DNA of 64,000 nt, from the NCBI RefSeq assembly GCF_003121985.1, contig NZ_QEWP01000003.1, positions 62,001-126,000 of the forward strand, in the 5' to 3' direction. A program made the translations under genes and the position numbers. Positions 28,288-37,767 of this stretch are shown in pieces; position 1 is the stretch's first letter, and each line of letters opens with the position of its first letter. The notes below the pieces were generated by a model. That model saw nothing but the letters and a program-made list of their open reading frames with translations, had not been told where the DNA came from and searched no databases. Origin of the DNA: Marinilabilia rubra. GTDB taxonomy: Bacteria > Bacteroidota > Bacteroidia > Bacteroidales > Marinilabiliaceae.

Positions 28288-30107
28288 ATCCAAAACATTT
28301 TCACCAAAGACCCGGGCTTATATTAAACCCGGAAAAGAAAAGTTGCAATGCCCTGGTGTGGGCTCCGGGTGCACAGACTGTTTCAATTGTAAGCCGGTTC
28401 AATGAGAAGCATTATTTAAATCAGTCGGCTTATGGCTACTGGGAAGCTAACGATCTTCCGTTGGTTGAGGGAGACACTTATGAAGTTTGCCTCAATGACG
28501 ACAAAACATTTCCCGACCCCGCCTCTCTTTCTCAGCCCCGGGGAGTACACGGTCCCTCTATGGTTACTGATTTGGCTTCTTACTCCTGGAATGACGATGA
28601 CTGGAATGGGCTTGACATCCAAAAACCCATCATTTATGAGTTACACACCGGCACTTTTTCAAAAGAGGGTACTTTTCATGGCATCATCGACCAGCTACCC
28701 TACCTCAGGGAGCTGGGCATAAACACTATTGAGCTGATGCCGGCAACTCAGTTTCCCGGGAATCGTAACTGGGGATACGATGGCGTTTATCCTTATGCAG
28801 TGCAGGACTCTTACGGAGGTGCCGGGGAGCTCCAGAAACTTGTTGACCAATGCCACCAACAGGGGCTGGCAGTTATTCTTGATGTGGTATACAACCACTT
28901 GGGCCCTGAAGGGAATTATCTAAGTCAGTTTGGGCCCTATTTCACCAACAAATATCAGACACCATGGGGCCGGGCAGTCAATTTTGACGACGAATGGTCT
29001 GATGCCGTTCGGCATTTTTTTATTGAGAATGCATTAATGTGGTTTGGTGACTTCCACATTGACGGATTGCGGCTAGATGCCGCACATGCCATCAAAGATT
29101 TTGGTGCCCGCCATTTTCTTGCTCAATTAAAGGAAGCTACCAACGAATTCAATGCAGAAAGGGGTAAAAAGCATTTTCTGATGGCAGAGTGTGACCTGAA
29201 TGATGTGCGCTATATTAACACTCCCGACAAAGGTGGATACAATATGGATGCACAGTGGTGTGATGAATTTCACCATTCGCTGCATGTAATGGTCACCGGA
29301 GAAGAAAGGGGTTATTATTCCGATTTTGGGGGAATCGGTCCCCTGGTTAAATCCCTCAACCATGGCTTTGTTTACGATGGTATATACTCTCCCCACCGTA
29401 AAAAGACTTTTGGGAGTAGTACCGATGGCCAGTTTGGACATAAGTTTGTTGTCTTTGCCCAAAATCACGATCAGGTGGGAAACCGCATGATGGGTGACCG
29501 CCTGGGAACAAACATCAGCTTCGAGCTGCAAAAGGTGGTAGCAGCAACTTATTTGTTATCGCCCTTCACCCCTTTCCTGTTTATGGGTGAAGAATTTGGT
29601 GAAAAAAGCCCGTTTCTATACTTTACAAGTCATTCCGACAAAGACCTCATCAAAAATGTGCGCAAAGGAAGGAAAAATGAGTTCAAAGACTTTATGGGGA
29701 ACCTGAATCCTCCGGACCCTCAGGCTGCAGAAACCTTTAAAAAATCTGTTTTAACCCTTCGTGAAAAATGGGATTCAACACAGCAAGCACTTTTTAAATG
29801 GTACAAAACCCTTATCCGGTTCCGGAAAGAGCAGCCGTTTTGGGCAGAAAATCCCCGGGAATATTTCGAAGCAGAAGCCTTAAACGAAAAGATACTGAGG
29901 GTAGCCATCCGGCACAAACAAGATGTCTTTTTTATGTTGATGAATTTTGGACCGGAAAAGATACATCTTGACCTCGAAGCTGTGGAGCCCATGCTCTGTT
30001 CTGCAACAGATGAATGGTCAGGTCCCGTAAATCATGTGCATGACCTCAAAAAAGGAAATATTCTGGAACTCCCCGGAGAATGTTTTATTTTCCTGAAAAC
30101 AAAATAA
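28284..30107 (+). CDS. treZ: Malto-oligosyltrehalose trehalohydrolase
   Basis: This 607-residue GH13_10 enzyme has an N-terminal CBM48/E-set domain (about 15-100) followed by the barrel. Catalytic residues are D265 in GLRLDAAHA, E302 in MAECDLND and D396 in AQNHDQVGNR. The AECDLND and NHDQVGNR motifs are characteristic of TreZ rather than GlgB. It releases trehalose from maltooligosyltrehalose made by TreY. The start codon overlaps the glgX stop, indicating translational coupling. It acts in the cytoplasm, as no signal peptide is present. Confidence 0.94.
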   Translation: MNPKHFHQRPGLILNPEKKSCNALVWAPGAQTVSIVSRFNEKHYLNQSAYGYWEANDLPLVEGDTYEVCLNDDKTFPDPASLSQPRGVHGPSMVTDLASYSWNDDDWNGLDIQKPIIYELHTGTFSKEGTFHGIIDQLPYLRELGINTIELMPATQFPGNRNWGYDGVYPYAVQDSYGGAGELQKLVDQCHQQGLAVILDVVYNHLGPEGNYLSQFGPYFTNKYQTPWGRAVNFDDEWSDAVRHFFIENALMWFGDFHIDGLRLDAAHAIKDFGARHFLAQLKEATNEFNAERGKKHFLMAECDLNDVRYINTPDKGGYNMDAQWCDEFHHSLHVMVTGEERGYYSDFGGIGPLVKSLNHGFVYDGIYSPHRKKTFGSSTDGQFGHKFVVFAQNHDQVGNRMMGDRLGTNISFELQKVVAATYLLSPFTPFLFMGEEFGEKSPFLYFTSHSDKDLIKNVRKGRKNEFKDFMGNLNPPDPQAAETFKKSVLTLREKWDSTQQALFKWYKTLIRFRKEQPFWAENPREYFEAEALNEKILRVAIRHKQDVFFMLMNFGPEKIHLDLEAVEPMLCSATDEWSGPVNHVHDLKKGNILELPGECFIFLKTK

Positions 30108-30189
30108 ATCACAACCCCGCAGTGATCAAAACGCCCTGAATTTGTTATATTGAAAAATTAGTCAATAAAAAAGGCCGATTCTAATATGT

Positions 30190-30242
30190 CAATAGATCGT
30201 TAGTCCCGATGCTTCGGGATAGATATTAGATTTAAGACAAAT
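30190..30242 (+). repeat. Dispersed intergenic repeat, copy 2
   Basis: This is a near-identical copy of 10519-10572, beginning CAATAGATCGTTAGTCCCGA with a TCCCGA-TGCT-TCGGGA hairpin. A related palindrome, TCCCGAACCATCGGGA, lies at about 30319-30334. Both sit in the gap between treZ and the treY-malQ fusion. Confidence 0.7.
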
Positions 30243-30350
30243 CATAACCAATTGATAATCCGAGCGTTTTTCCAGAAAACTGTCAAGATACAAACAATTG
30301 ATTAAAAGCTCATTACAATCCCGAACCATCGGGATAACAGACTATTAAAT

Positions 30351-33300
30351 ATGTACAACCCTGTATCAACATACCGACTTCAATTCAATAAAGATTTTAG
30401 CTTTGCCGATGCCCGGCAACAGCTGGATTACTTTCACACTCTGGGTGCAGGCACCATCTACGCCAGCCCTGTTTTTGCAGCGTCTCCGGGAAGCAATCAT
30501 GGGTACGACGTCACCAATCCTCATATGATAAATCCTGAAATCGGAACGGAAGATGAGCTCAAAAAACTCACCAAGAGTCTTAAAAACCGGAGAATTGGAT
30601 GGATTCAGGACCTTGTTCCCAACCATATGGCCTTCAACAGTCATAATCCATGGCTTATGGATGTCCTTGAAAAGGGCAAAGATTCAGAATATGCCGCCGT
30701 TTTTGACATCAACCGGCAGCATCCTCAGTTCCGAAGCAAACTTATGCTTCCCTTCCTGGGCGATGTTCCGGAAAAGGTACTGGAAAACGGGGACATCACA
30801 TTAGCATTCCAACAAGGTGCCTTCTTTCTCAAATACTTCGACCATCTGTGGCCGCTTCGTTTCGAATCGTTTCTTTGGATGCTGGAACAATCAAGCCAGT
30901 CTCTGCCTTCTTCTCTTAATTTATTACTCGACCAGCATCAGTTGGATGAAAAATCGCCGGACTATCTGTTTCTGAATGGAGAATGGGAGCGTTTCAAAGA
31001 AGAGCTTTTTCACCTGTGCCACACTCAAAAAAAGGTGGAAGATTATTGTCTAAGCCTGGCCAAAGAAATATCCCAAAACAACGATTCTGTAAAAGCCCTT
31101 GTTGAAAGTCAGCATTATGCCCCTGTATACTGGAAAGAGACAGAACAACGAATCAATTACCGGCGTTTTTTTACCGTCAACGACCTGATTTGTCTTCGCA
31201 TGGAAGACGAAGAGGTTTTCGACCTTTACCATCGTGAACTTCGCAGATGGCTTAACAATCACCTGTTTGACGGATTAAGAATAGACCATGTTGACGGCCT
31301 CAGATATCCCGGGGAATACTTATCACGGTTAAGAAAGCTTGTCGGTCCAAAAAGGCATCTCTCCGTGGAAAAAATCCTTGAGAAGGGAGAAAAAATGCCC
31401 TCTTCATGGCCTGTTCAGGGCACCACCGGTTATGATTTTCTGGGTCAGGTTAACAACCTGTTTACCCGGCGATCCGGGATGTCTGACTTACAGGCTCTCT
31501 ATTACAAGATCACACGTCACGAGCTTCCTGCCGAAGAGGTTGTCTACCAAACCAAAAAATTAATCTTAACCGAACGCATGCACGGGGAATGGGAAAACCT
31601 CATCACACTGTTTCATCAGTTGCGTTTGTTGGAGGGGGAATCGGCCCAGAAATACAACCGTGATCAGATTAAAGAAACGATAGGCGAAATTCTTCTGGCC
31701 ATGCCGGTTTACAGGCTCTACCCGGAGTCGCTGCCACTGGAAGAGGACGATTTGAGAATTTTGAAAAAGGTATTTGTGGATGCGTTGCAGCGAAACAAGG
31801 ACATTGAACCGGTGCTTACGACCTTTGAAGAACTGTTTTTTTCGGAAAAGCGCAGCAGAGGAGACCGCGACCACAGGATTTTACATTTTTTCAGCCGCAT
31901 GATGCAGCTGGCAGGTCCCCTTATGGCCAAGGGAATTGAAGACACCGCTATGTACCGTTACAATTGCTTCATCGGTCACAACGAAGTGGGAGATGCCATT
32001 GCTTCAGAAGGCATGAAGGCAGATGAATTTCATGACCACATGGCAAAACGCCAGGAGCAGTCTCCTTTAACACTGAATACCACCTCCACGCACGATACAA
32101 AAAGAGGTGAAGATGTAAGGGCCCGGCTCAATATTCTGACCGAAATCCCGGAAGAATGGGAAGAAGCTGTTTCGCGCTGGATTGAAATGAACAAACCCTT
32201 TAAGAAACAGATAAGCGGTAACCCGGCTCCCTCTGCAAGTGAAGAGTATCTTATTTATCAAACACTGACAGGGATTACACCTGTTGAAGGGGTCATCGAT
32301 GAAAGCCTTATAAAACGTTTGGAGGAATATCTGGAAAAAGCTTTAAAAGAAGCCAAGGAAAACAGCTCCTGGAGCCAGGCAGTCCCCGCATGGGAAGAGG
32401 CCGTTAAAAGCTTTATCCGTAACATTTTGCAACCATCTCACATTTTCGCCAAAGATTTCCTCGATTTTCAGCGTAAAGTAAGCCACTACGGCATTTTCAA
32501 CAGTCTTTCACAACTCACCCTTAAATGTACCTGTCCCGGTATCCCCGATATTTACAGAGGCAATGAAGTTTGGGATTTCACCCTGGTTGATCCGGATAAC
32601 CGCCGCCCTGTAGACTTTGAGTCATTGCACAGAACCCTGAAAAACCTGAAAGAGCATTACACCCTTCGTCCGGCCAAATTGTTCCCCTCACTCATCAAGA
32701 ATCCGGAAAACGGGCACATAAAACTCTGGCTAACGCACCGTTTGTTAAGATACAGAAAAGAAAACCCGTCCATTTTTGCATCGGGGGAATACATTCCCCT
32801 CAAAACAAAAGGGATTCACAAAAAGAACATCCTGGCCTTTGCACGTCATTACAACGATGTGTGGCATGTCACCATCATCCCGCTTTATCTCTCCTCATTT
32901 GAGGAACACGGAAAGCCCGTTTTACCTTTCGAAATCGACTGGAAAAACACCAGAGTAATTCTGCCCGAAAATGCACCAACTGACTGGGTCAATGTTTTTA
33001 CCGGCAGGCCTTATTCCACAGGTACCGAAATTGCAGTTTCTGAAGTTTTTGATGCAGGCCCTGTAGGTATATTTCATGCCGATACCGGACGAAAAGCGCG
33101 TACAGCCGGTGTTTTAATGCATGTAACCTCTCTCCCGGGCAAGTTTGCTACCGGCGATTTTGGGCCCAATGCCTATCGTTTTGTGGATTTCCTGAAGGAG
33201 TCGGGCCATTCCTCATGGCAGGTACTGCCCTTTACTCAAACTACCGCTTCGGGCGAATGGTCGCCTTACAGCGCCCCTTCAGCCTTTGCAGGCAACATTC

Positions 33301-34592
33301 TGATGATAAGTCCGCGCAAACTGGCAGAAGAATCGCTCATCAGCAAAAAAGAATTGAAGGATTATGAATCGGCATTTTCTGACAAGGCTGATTTTGCAAA
33401 AGCCTTGACTATGCGGAAGGAACTGACCCGCTCTGCTTACGAGAATTTCACTACCCATTGCAGCGCCCCTGCCAAGCAGGACTTCTTTGATTTTTGCCAA
33501 AAAGAGTCTTACTGGCTGGATGATTATGCTTTATTCCTGCTTTTTAAACGGCAATTTGATGATAAACCATGGAATGAATGGCCAGCCGATTACCGCAACA
33601 GAAAACCCGCAACTCTTAAAATTGCCATCCATGAAAATCAGCGAAAAATAGAATTGGAAAAATACCGGCAATATCTCTTCCGGCAGCAATGGAATGAGTT
33701 AAAAAGGTATGCCAATCACCATGGCATTCGTATCATCGGAGACATCCCGATTTACGTAAGCTACGACAACGCCGATGTCTGGAGCCACCCTCACTTGTTT
33801 AAGCTCAATGCTGACAAAAGTATGAACGCCGTTGCCGGGGTTCCTCCCGATTATTTCAGCGAAACCGGACAGCTATGGAACATGCCGGTATTCAACTGGA
33901 AAAATCTGGAAAAAGAGAATTTTAAATGGTGGATTAACCGAATAGCGAAAAACCTTGAACTATTTGACCTGGTGCGGCTTGATCACTTCCGCGGGTTTGA
34001 GGCATATTGGGAAGTACCCGCCAATGAAGAAACAGCCGAAAACGGGATCTGGGTAAAAGCTCCGGGAAAGTCGTTTTTCAAGACGCTTAAGAAGAAGTTC
34101 CCTGCCATGCCATTCATTGCCGAAGATCTTGGAGAAATTGATGATGAGGTATATAAATTAAGGGATATGTTTCAGCTTCCCGGCATGAATGTATTGCAGT
34201 TTGCATTTGGCGATAACCTGCCCGATTCGGTTCACATTCCTCATAATTACAACTTTAACAGCGTAGCTTATACAGGTACCCACGATAACAATACAGCCCA
34301 GGGATGGTTCCGCTTCGAACTGGATAAAGCCGCCAAAAACCGCTTGAAACTATATACCGGAAACAAGGTTAAGAGCAAAAATGTCCACCGTATCCTTACA
34401 CGTCTGGCATGGGCATCACAGGCCAGACTGGTAGTTATCCCCCTGCAGGACTTGATAGGAAAAGGCCCTGAAGCACAAATGAACAAACCATCCATTGCCA
34501 AAGGGAACTGGACATGGAGATTAAAAACAATGGACGAACTGAAACAAATAGCCGGGGAAACCCGTGAGCTATTGGGACTTTTTTCACGATAA
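30351..34592 (+). CDS. Fused maltooligosyltrehalose synthase (TreY) and 4-alpha-glucanotransferase (MalQ)
   Basis: One 1413-residue frame joins two complete cytoplasmic enzymes. Residues about 1-905 are TreY (GH13_26): it begins with STYRLQFNKDF, and has VPNHMA, D312 in LRIDHVDGL, and STHDTKRGED. Residues about 915-1413 are MalQ (GH77): HVTSLPGKFATGDFG, D1211 in VRLDHFRGF, E1258 in IAEDLGEI and a final THDNN motif. TreY converts the reducing end of maltodextrins to a trehalose unit. MalQ disproportionates short maltooligosaccharides that TreY cannot use. With glgX and treZ just upstream, the set forms a full glycogen-to-trehalose route. There is no stop or frameshift at the junction. Confidence 0.93.
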   Translation: MYNPVSTYRLQFNKDFSFADARQQLDYFHTLGAGTIYASPVFAASPGSNHGYDVTNPHMINPEIGTEDELKKLTKSLKNRRIGWIQDLVPNHMAFNSHNPWLMDVLEKGKDSEYAAVFDINRQHPQFRSKLMLPFLGDVPEKVLENGDITLAFQQGAFFLKYFDHLWPLRFESFLWMLEQSSQSLPSSLNLLLDQHQLDEKSPDYLFLNGEWERFKEELFHLCHTQKKVEDYCLSLAKEISQNNDSVKALVESQHYAPVYWKETEQRINYRRFFTVNDLICLRMEDEEVFDLYHRELRRWLNNHLFDGLRIDHVDGLRYPGEYLSRLRKLVGPKRHLSVEKILEKGEKMPSSWPVQGTTGYDFLGQVNNLFTRRSGMSDLQALYYKITRHELPAEEVVYQTKKLILTERMHGEWENLITLFHQLRLLEGESAQKYNRDQIKETIGEILLAMPVYRLYPESLPLEEDDLRILKKVFVDALQRNKDIEPVLTTFEELFFSEKRSRGDRDHRILHFFSRMMQLAGPLMAKGIEDTAMYRYNCFIGHNEVGDAIASEGMKADEFHDHMAKRQEQSPLTLNTTSTHDTKRGEDVRARLNILTEIPEEWEEAVSRWIEMNKPFKKQISGNPAPSASEEYLIYQTLTGITPVEGVIDESLIKRLEEYLEKALKEAKENSSWSQAVPAWEEAVKSFIRNILQPSHIFAKDFLDFQRKVSHYGIFNSLSQLTLKCTCPGIPDIYRGNEVWDFTLVDPDNRRPVDFESLHRTLKNLKEHYTLRPAKLFPSLIKNPENGHIKLWLTHRLLRYRKENPSIFASGEYIPLKTKGIHKKNILAFARHYNDVWHVTIIPLYLSSFEEHGKPVLPFEIDWKNTRVILPENAPTDWVNVFTGRPYSTGTEIAVSEVFDAGPVGIFHADTGRKARTAGVLMHVTSLPGKFATGDFGPNAYRFVDFLKESGHSSWQVLPFTQTTASGEWSPYSAPSAFAGNILMISPRKLAEESLISKKELKDYESAFSDKADFAKALTMRKELTRSAYENFTTHCSAPAKQDFFDFCQKESYWLDDYALFLLFKRQFDDKPWNEWPADYRNRKPATLKIAIHENQRKIELEKYRQYLFRQQWNELKRYANHHGIRIIGDIPIYVSYDNADVWSHPHLFKLNADKSMNAVAGVPPDYFSETGQLWNMPVFNWKNLEKENFKWWINRIAKNLELFDLVRLDHFRGFEAYWEVPANEETAENGIWVKAPGKSFFKTLKKKFPAMPFIAEDLGEIDDEVYKLRDMFQLPGMNVLQFAFGDNLPDSVHIPHNYNFNSVAYTGTHDNNTAQGWFRFELDKAAKNRLKLYTGNKVKSKNVHRILTRLAWASQARLVVIPLQDLIGKGPEAQMNKPSIAKGNWTWRLKTMDELKQIAGETRELLGLFSR

Positions 34593-34651
34593 AAGAAACT
34601 TTTGTTAAGTATATCCGTTAAACAACTGTGGCCTAAACAATCGTCCTATTT

Positions 34652-36535
34652 ATGAATAACTCCGGTGAAAGAGATATTAATACTCAGTCAGAGCTAGACC
34701 GCTTCTGCATAGACCATGCAGGAGTTGGCATTTATCGTATTTCCGATGAGAGTGGACAAATACTTAGCGTCAACAGGCAGGCATGCCTTGACCTTGGTTA
34801 CAGTGAAGCGGAGTTACTCAACATGAGCATATTTGATTTAGATCCCAACTTTTCTGATCCTGGCAAGCAAAAATGGAGACTACACCGAAAGAGAGTCAGG
34901 GAAAAGGGAACCGGCACCATTGAAACGTCCCACAGGAGAAAGGATGGCAGTTTAATGCCTGTGGAAGTAACGGTTACATATCTGGAGTACCAGGGCCAAC
35001 AGATATCCTTCTCTTTTGCAAAAAACATTTCGAAAAGAAAGCAGTTTGAAGAAGCTCTCGGTGAAAGCGAGGAACTTTTCAGAACCACACTTTACAGCAT
35101 CGGAGATGCAGTTATCACCTGCTCCAGGGATCATAAAATACGCCAACTCAACAAAGTGGCCGAAAACCTGACCGGATGGACTGAAGCGGAAGCCCATAGC
35201 AGGCCAATTGAGCAGGTTTTCCGGATCATCAATGAAAAAACCAGAAAACCGGTTCCCAACCCTGTTGAAAAAGTTCTGAAGCAGGGACGGATCATTGGTC
35301 TGGCCAACCACACCCTGCTCATCTCAAAAGATCACAGAGAAATTCCCATTGCAGACAGCGGGGCTCCGATCTTCTCCGACGGAGGAGAGATCATTGGTGC
35401 TGTGCTGGTATTTCGCGACGCCTCAAAAGAACGTTTCTACCAACAACAACTTGAAAACGATCATAAATTTCTGACCTCTTTTCTGAACAACCTTCCGGGA
35501 ATGGCCTTTCGATGTAATAACAATCTTAACTGGGACATGGATTATGTCAGCCAGGGATGCCTCAATCTTACCGGTTACACACCTGAAGAACTCGCTTCGG
35601 GAAAATGCATATCATTCGGAGATTTGATTCACCCCGATGACAGAACAAATGTGTGGGACAGCGTGCAGAAAGCCATTGCAGAACAAGCACCTTATGAAAT
35701 TGAATATCGTATTACCACCAAAGAAAAAAAGGAAAAATGGGTATGGGAAAAGGGGGAATCCTTCTTGTTTCCGGACAGCGAAACCATCATTATAGAAGGC
35801 TTTATTAATGATGTAACAGGGTATAAAGAGCTGGAGAAAAAACTCAAAGAAAATGACCGCTTAAAAACAGCTTTTCTTCAGAATGTTTCTCACGAAATCC
35901 GAACGCCTCTCAATGCCATTCTGGGGTTCTCCGAGCTCATCAAAAATCCTGATATAGAACCGGCAGAGCGCAAAGAGTACATTAACATAATTGAAAGCGG
36001 AGGCCACAAACTCCTTGGCATCCTCAACAATGTCCTGGAACTCTCGCGAATTGAAACCGGCGACATAACCATAAACCGGTCAATCATACCGGCCTATGAC
36101 TTTCTTAAGAACCTTCATTCCTTTTTTGAGCCACTGGCAGAGGCCAAAGGCTTAAAACTGATGATAGATAATTCTCCCAAAGAGCAGCTGGTAATCAACA
36201 CCGATAGTACCAGGCTGGATCAGATATTCAATAACCTTATCAACAATGCCATTAAATACACCGATGAGGGAGTTGTCAACATTGGCTTCAAACCCGTTGA
36301 TGAGAGCATTTTGTTTTACGTAAAAGATACCGGACCGGGGATCTCAAAAAAACAGCAGGGAAAAGTCTTCGACCGTTTCTACCGGTCCGATGATCCCAGG
36401 ATGCTGCATCATGATGGTGTTGGTCTGGGACTTGCCATTTGCCTTGGGTTGATAAACGCCCTGGAGGGAGAAATCTGGCTTGAGTCGGAAGAAGATCAAG
36501 GCACAAGTTTCTTCTTTTCCTTACCACGTTCCTGA
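34652..36535 (+). CDS. PAS-domain sensor histidine kinase
   Basis: This 627-residue protein has no evident membrane helix, so it is probably cytoplasmic. Three PAS domains lie at about 12-130, 140-258 and 275-392, the third with a PAC-like KEKWVWEKGE segment. HisKA follows, with phospho-acceptor H414 in VSHEIRTPLNAI. The HATPase domain carries NLINNAIKYT (N box), DTGPGIS (G1) and GVGLGLAI (G2). No receiver domain and no adjacent response regulator are present, so it is an orphan. The signal is unknown, and a link to trehalose metabolism would be speculative. Confidence 0.93.
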   Translation: MNNSGERDINTQSELDRFCIDHAGVGIYRISDESGQILSVNRQACLDLGYSEAELLNMSIFDLDPNFSDPGKQKWRLHRKRVREKGTGTIETSHRRKDGSLMPVEVTVTYLEYQGQQISFSFAKNISKRKQFEEALGESEELFRTTLYSIGDAVITCSRDHKIRQLNKVAENLTGWTEAEAHSRPIEQVFRIINEKTRKPVPNPVEKVLKQGRIIGLANHTLLISKDHREIPIADSGAPIFSDGGEIIGAVLVFRDASKERFYQQQLENDHKFLTSFLNNLPGMAFRCNNNLNWDMDYVSQGCLNLTGYTPEELASGKCISFGDLIHPDDRTNVWDSVQKAIAEQAPYEIEYRITTKEKKEKWVWEKGESFLFPDSETIIIEGFINDVTGYKELEKKLKENDRLKTAFLQNVSHEIRTPLNAILGFSELIKNPDIEPAERKEYINIIESGGHKLLGILNNVLELSRIETGDITINRSIIPAYDFLKNLHSFFEPLAEAKGLKLMIDNSPKEQLVINTDSTRLDQIFNNLINNAIKYTDEGVVNIGFKPVDESILFYVKDTGPGISKKQQGKVFDRFYRSDDPRMLHHDGVGLGLAICLGLINALEGEIWLESEEDQGTSFFFSLPRS

Positions 36536-36733
36536 TAATTTCCTTACTTTTAAGGTTCAACATTTCAATAGTGGACAGTTATAGTGAATGGTTTATAGTG
36601 GGTAGTTATCGTTAGTCGTCTAGTGTCAGCCATCCCACTCATCTTCGCATCCTTATCAAGAAGGCCTTAAATTCCTTGCATTTGATAAGACGGAATGTAC
36701 CAGTCAACTATTGATTTATTCAATTACTGTGCA

Positions 36734-37753
36734 ATGAAGCTGAACCGTAAACAAAAGGAAACAACCTCAAAACTCATTGATTGGTGGGAGGATCAGGGCC
36801 TTCTTCACGAAGGCCAAAGATCCACACTGAAGGAGAGCATTGAATTAAAAACCATCAACTGGAAAAAAGTTGCTGAATACCTGATGGGACTGGCCATTCT
36901 CAGCATAGTGGTCGCCTTTCTTACTCTCGTGGCTGACGATTGGATTCTGGAGATGTTCGAGCGCTTGTTTGAAATCTCCGATTTGGCCATCTTTTTATTG
37001 CTGATGGTGCTTTCCGGATTTTTCTATTTCGCCGCCTGGCGTATACAATCCAAACCAGGACGATTCAAACTCTCGCTTGAAACGCTGCTGCTTCTGGGCG
37101 GCATCTCATTTGGTGGCGGGCTCAATTACTTTGGAAGGATGTTTGGATTGGAGGGGTTTGTTGAAACGCTGCTGGTTTTGGTCTTTGCCATTCATTGTTT
37201 TCCGGTGGCCAAATTTTTCAATTCTTTGCTAATGGCAGGGATTGGTTGGTTTGGCATTTTGCTGTGGCTGGGGATTGAAAGTGGGCGCCCCAGTGAATGG
37301 AGTGGTTCCTGGATGGGAATGAACCTTGCATTGCGCTACCTTTTCTTCTCCCTCATTCCTTTGGGAACAGGACTTTTACTTAAAAAAACGGGCAAGCTCA
37401 TTCATTTTGCGATGCTCTCCGAACGAACCGGATGGTTGTTTTTGTGGTTATCTCTATGGGGGCTGGCCCTCTTTGGCAATCACCTTAATCTGAACACCTG
37501 GAACGAAGCTACTTCCTTATCCCTGCTTCCCTGGGGACTTTTTATGGCTGCAGCAGCAGGTACACTCTGGTATTTGGGAAAGCAGCGTGACAACAAAGAA
37601 TGGATGTGGATGGGCGGACTGGCATTAATTGCTGATGCCTACACCCAGTTTTTCCTGTTTTTGTGGGACCCCCTGCACCCGGCATTGTTTTTTGCCATTA
37701 TGGGGCTATCTTTCTGGTTGTTGGGACGAAGAGCTGAAATGATTAAACGCTAA
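36734..37753 (+). CDS. DUF2157-like multi-pass membrane protein
   Basis: I prefer the ATG at 36734 (339 residues, MKLNRKQKETTSK) to the in-frame ATG at 36695, because relatives start close to such a soluble helical segment. A short N-terminal helical region (about 1-55, with DWWEDQGLL) is followed by about eight hydrophobic segments. The overall pattern resembles DUF2157 proteins, whose function is unknown. It ends 14 bp before the aminopeptidase gene and may be co-transcribed with it. The family call is moderate; membrane location is clear. Confidence 0.68.
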   Translation: MKLNRKQKETTSKLIDWWEDQGLLHEGQRSTLKESIELKTINWKKVAEYLMGLAILSIVVAFLTLVADDWILEMFERLFEISDLAIFLLLMVLSGFFYFAAWRIQSKPGRFKLSLETLLLLGGISFGGGLNYFGRMFGLEGFVETLLVLVFAIHCFPVAKFFNSLLMAGIGWFGILLWLGIESGRPSEWSGSWMGMNLALRYLFFSLIPLGTGLLLKKTGKLIHFAMLSERTGWLFLWLSLWGLALFGNHLNLNTWNEATSLSLLPWGLFMAAAAGTLWYLGKQRDNKEWMWMGGLALIADAYTQFFLFLWDPLHPALFFAIMGLSFWLLGRRAEMIKR

Positions 37754-37767
37754 TAAAAAATAACACC

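Noticed and set aside
30351-34592. Missing stop (assembly error) joining treY and malQ
   Set aside because: Both halves are full length and in frame with a linker near residue 910, and no frameshift or stop trace is visible; a true fusion is simpler.
36586-36660. Low-complexity TAGTG/GTTAGTC stretch as a repeat element
   Set aside because: Similarity to the AATAGATCGTTAGTCC repeat is limited to about ten bases, with no hairpin.
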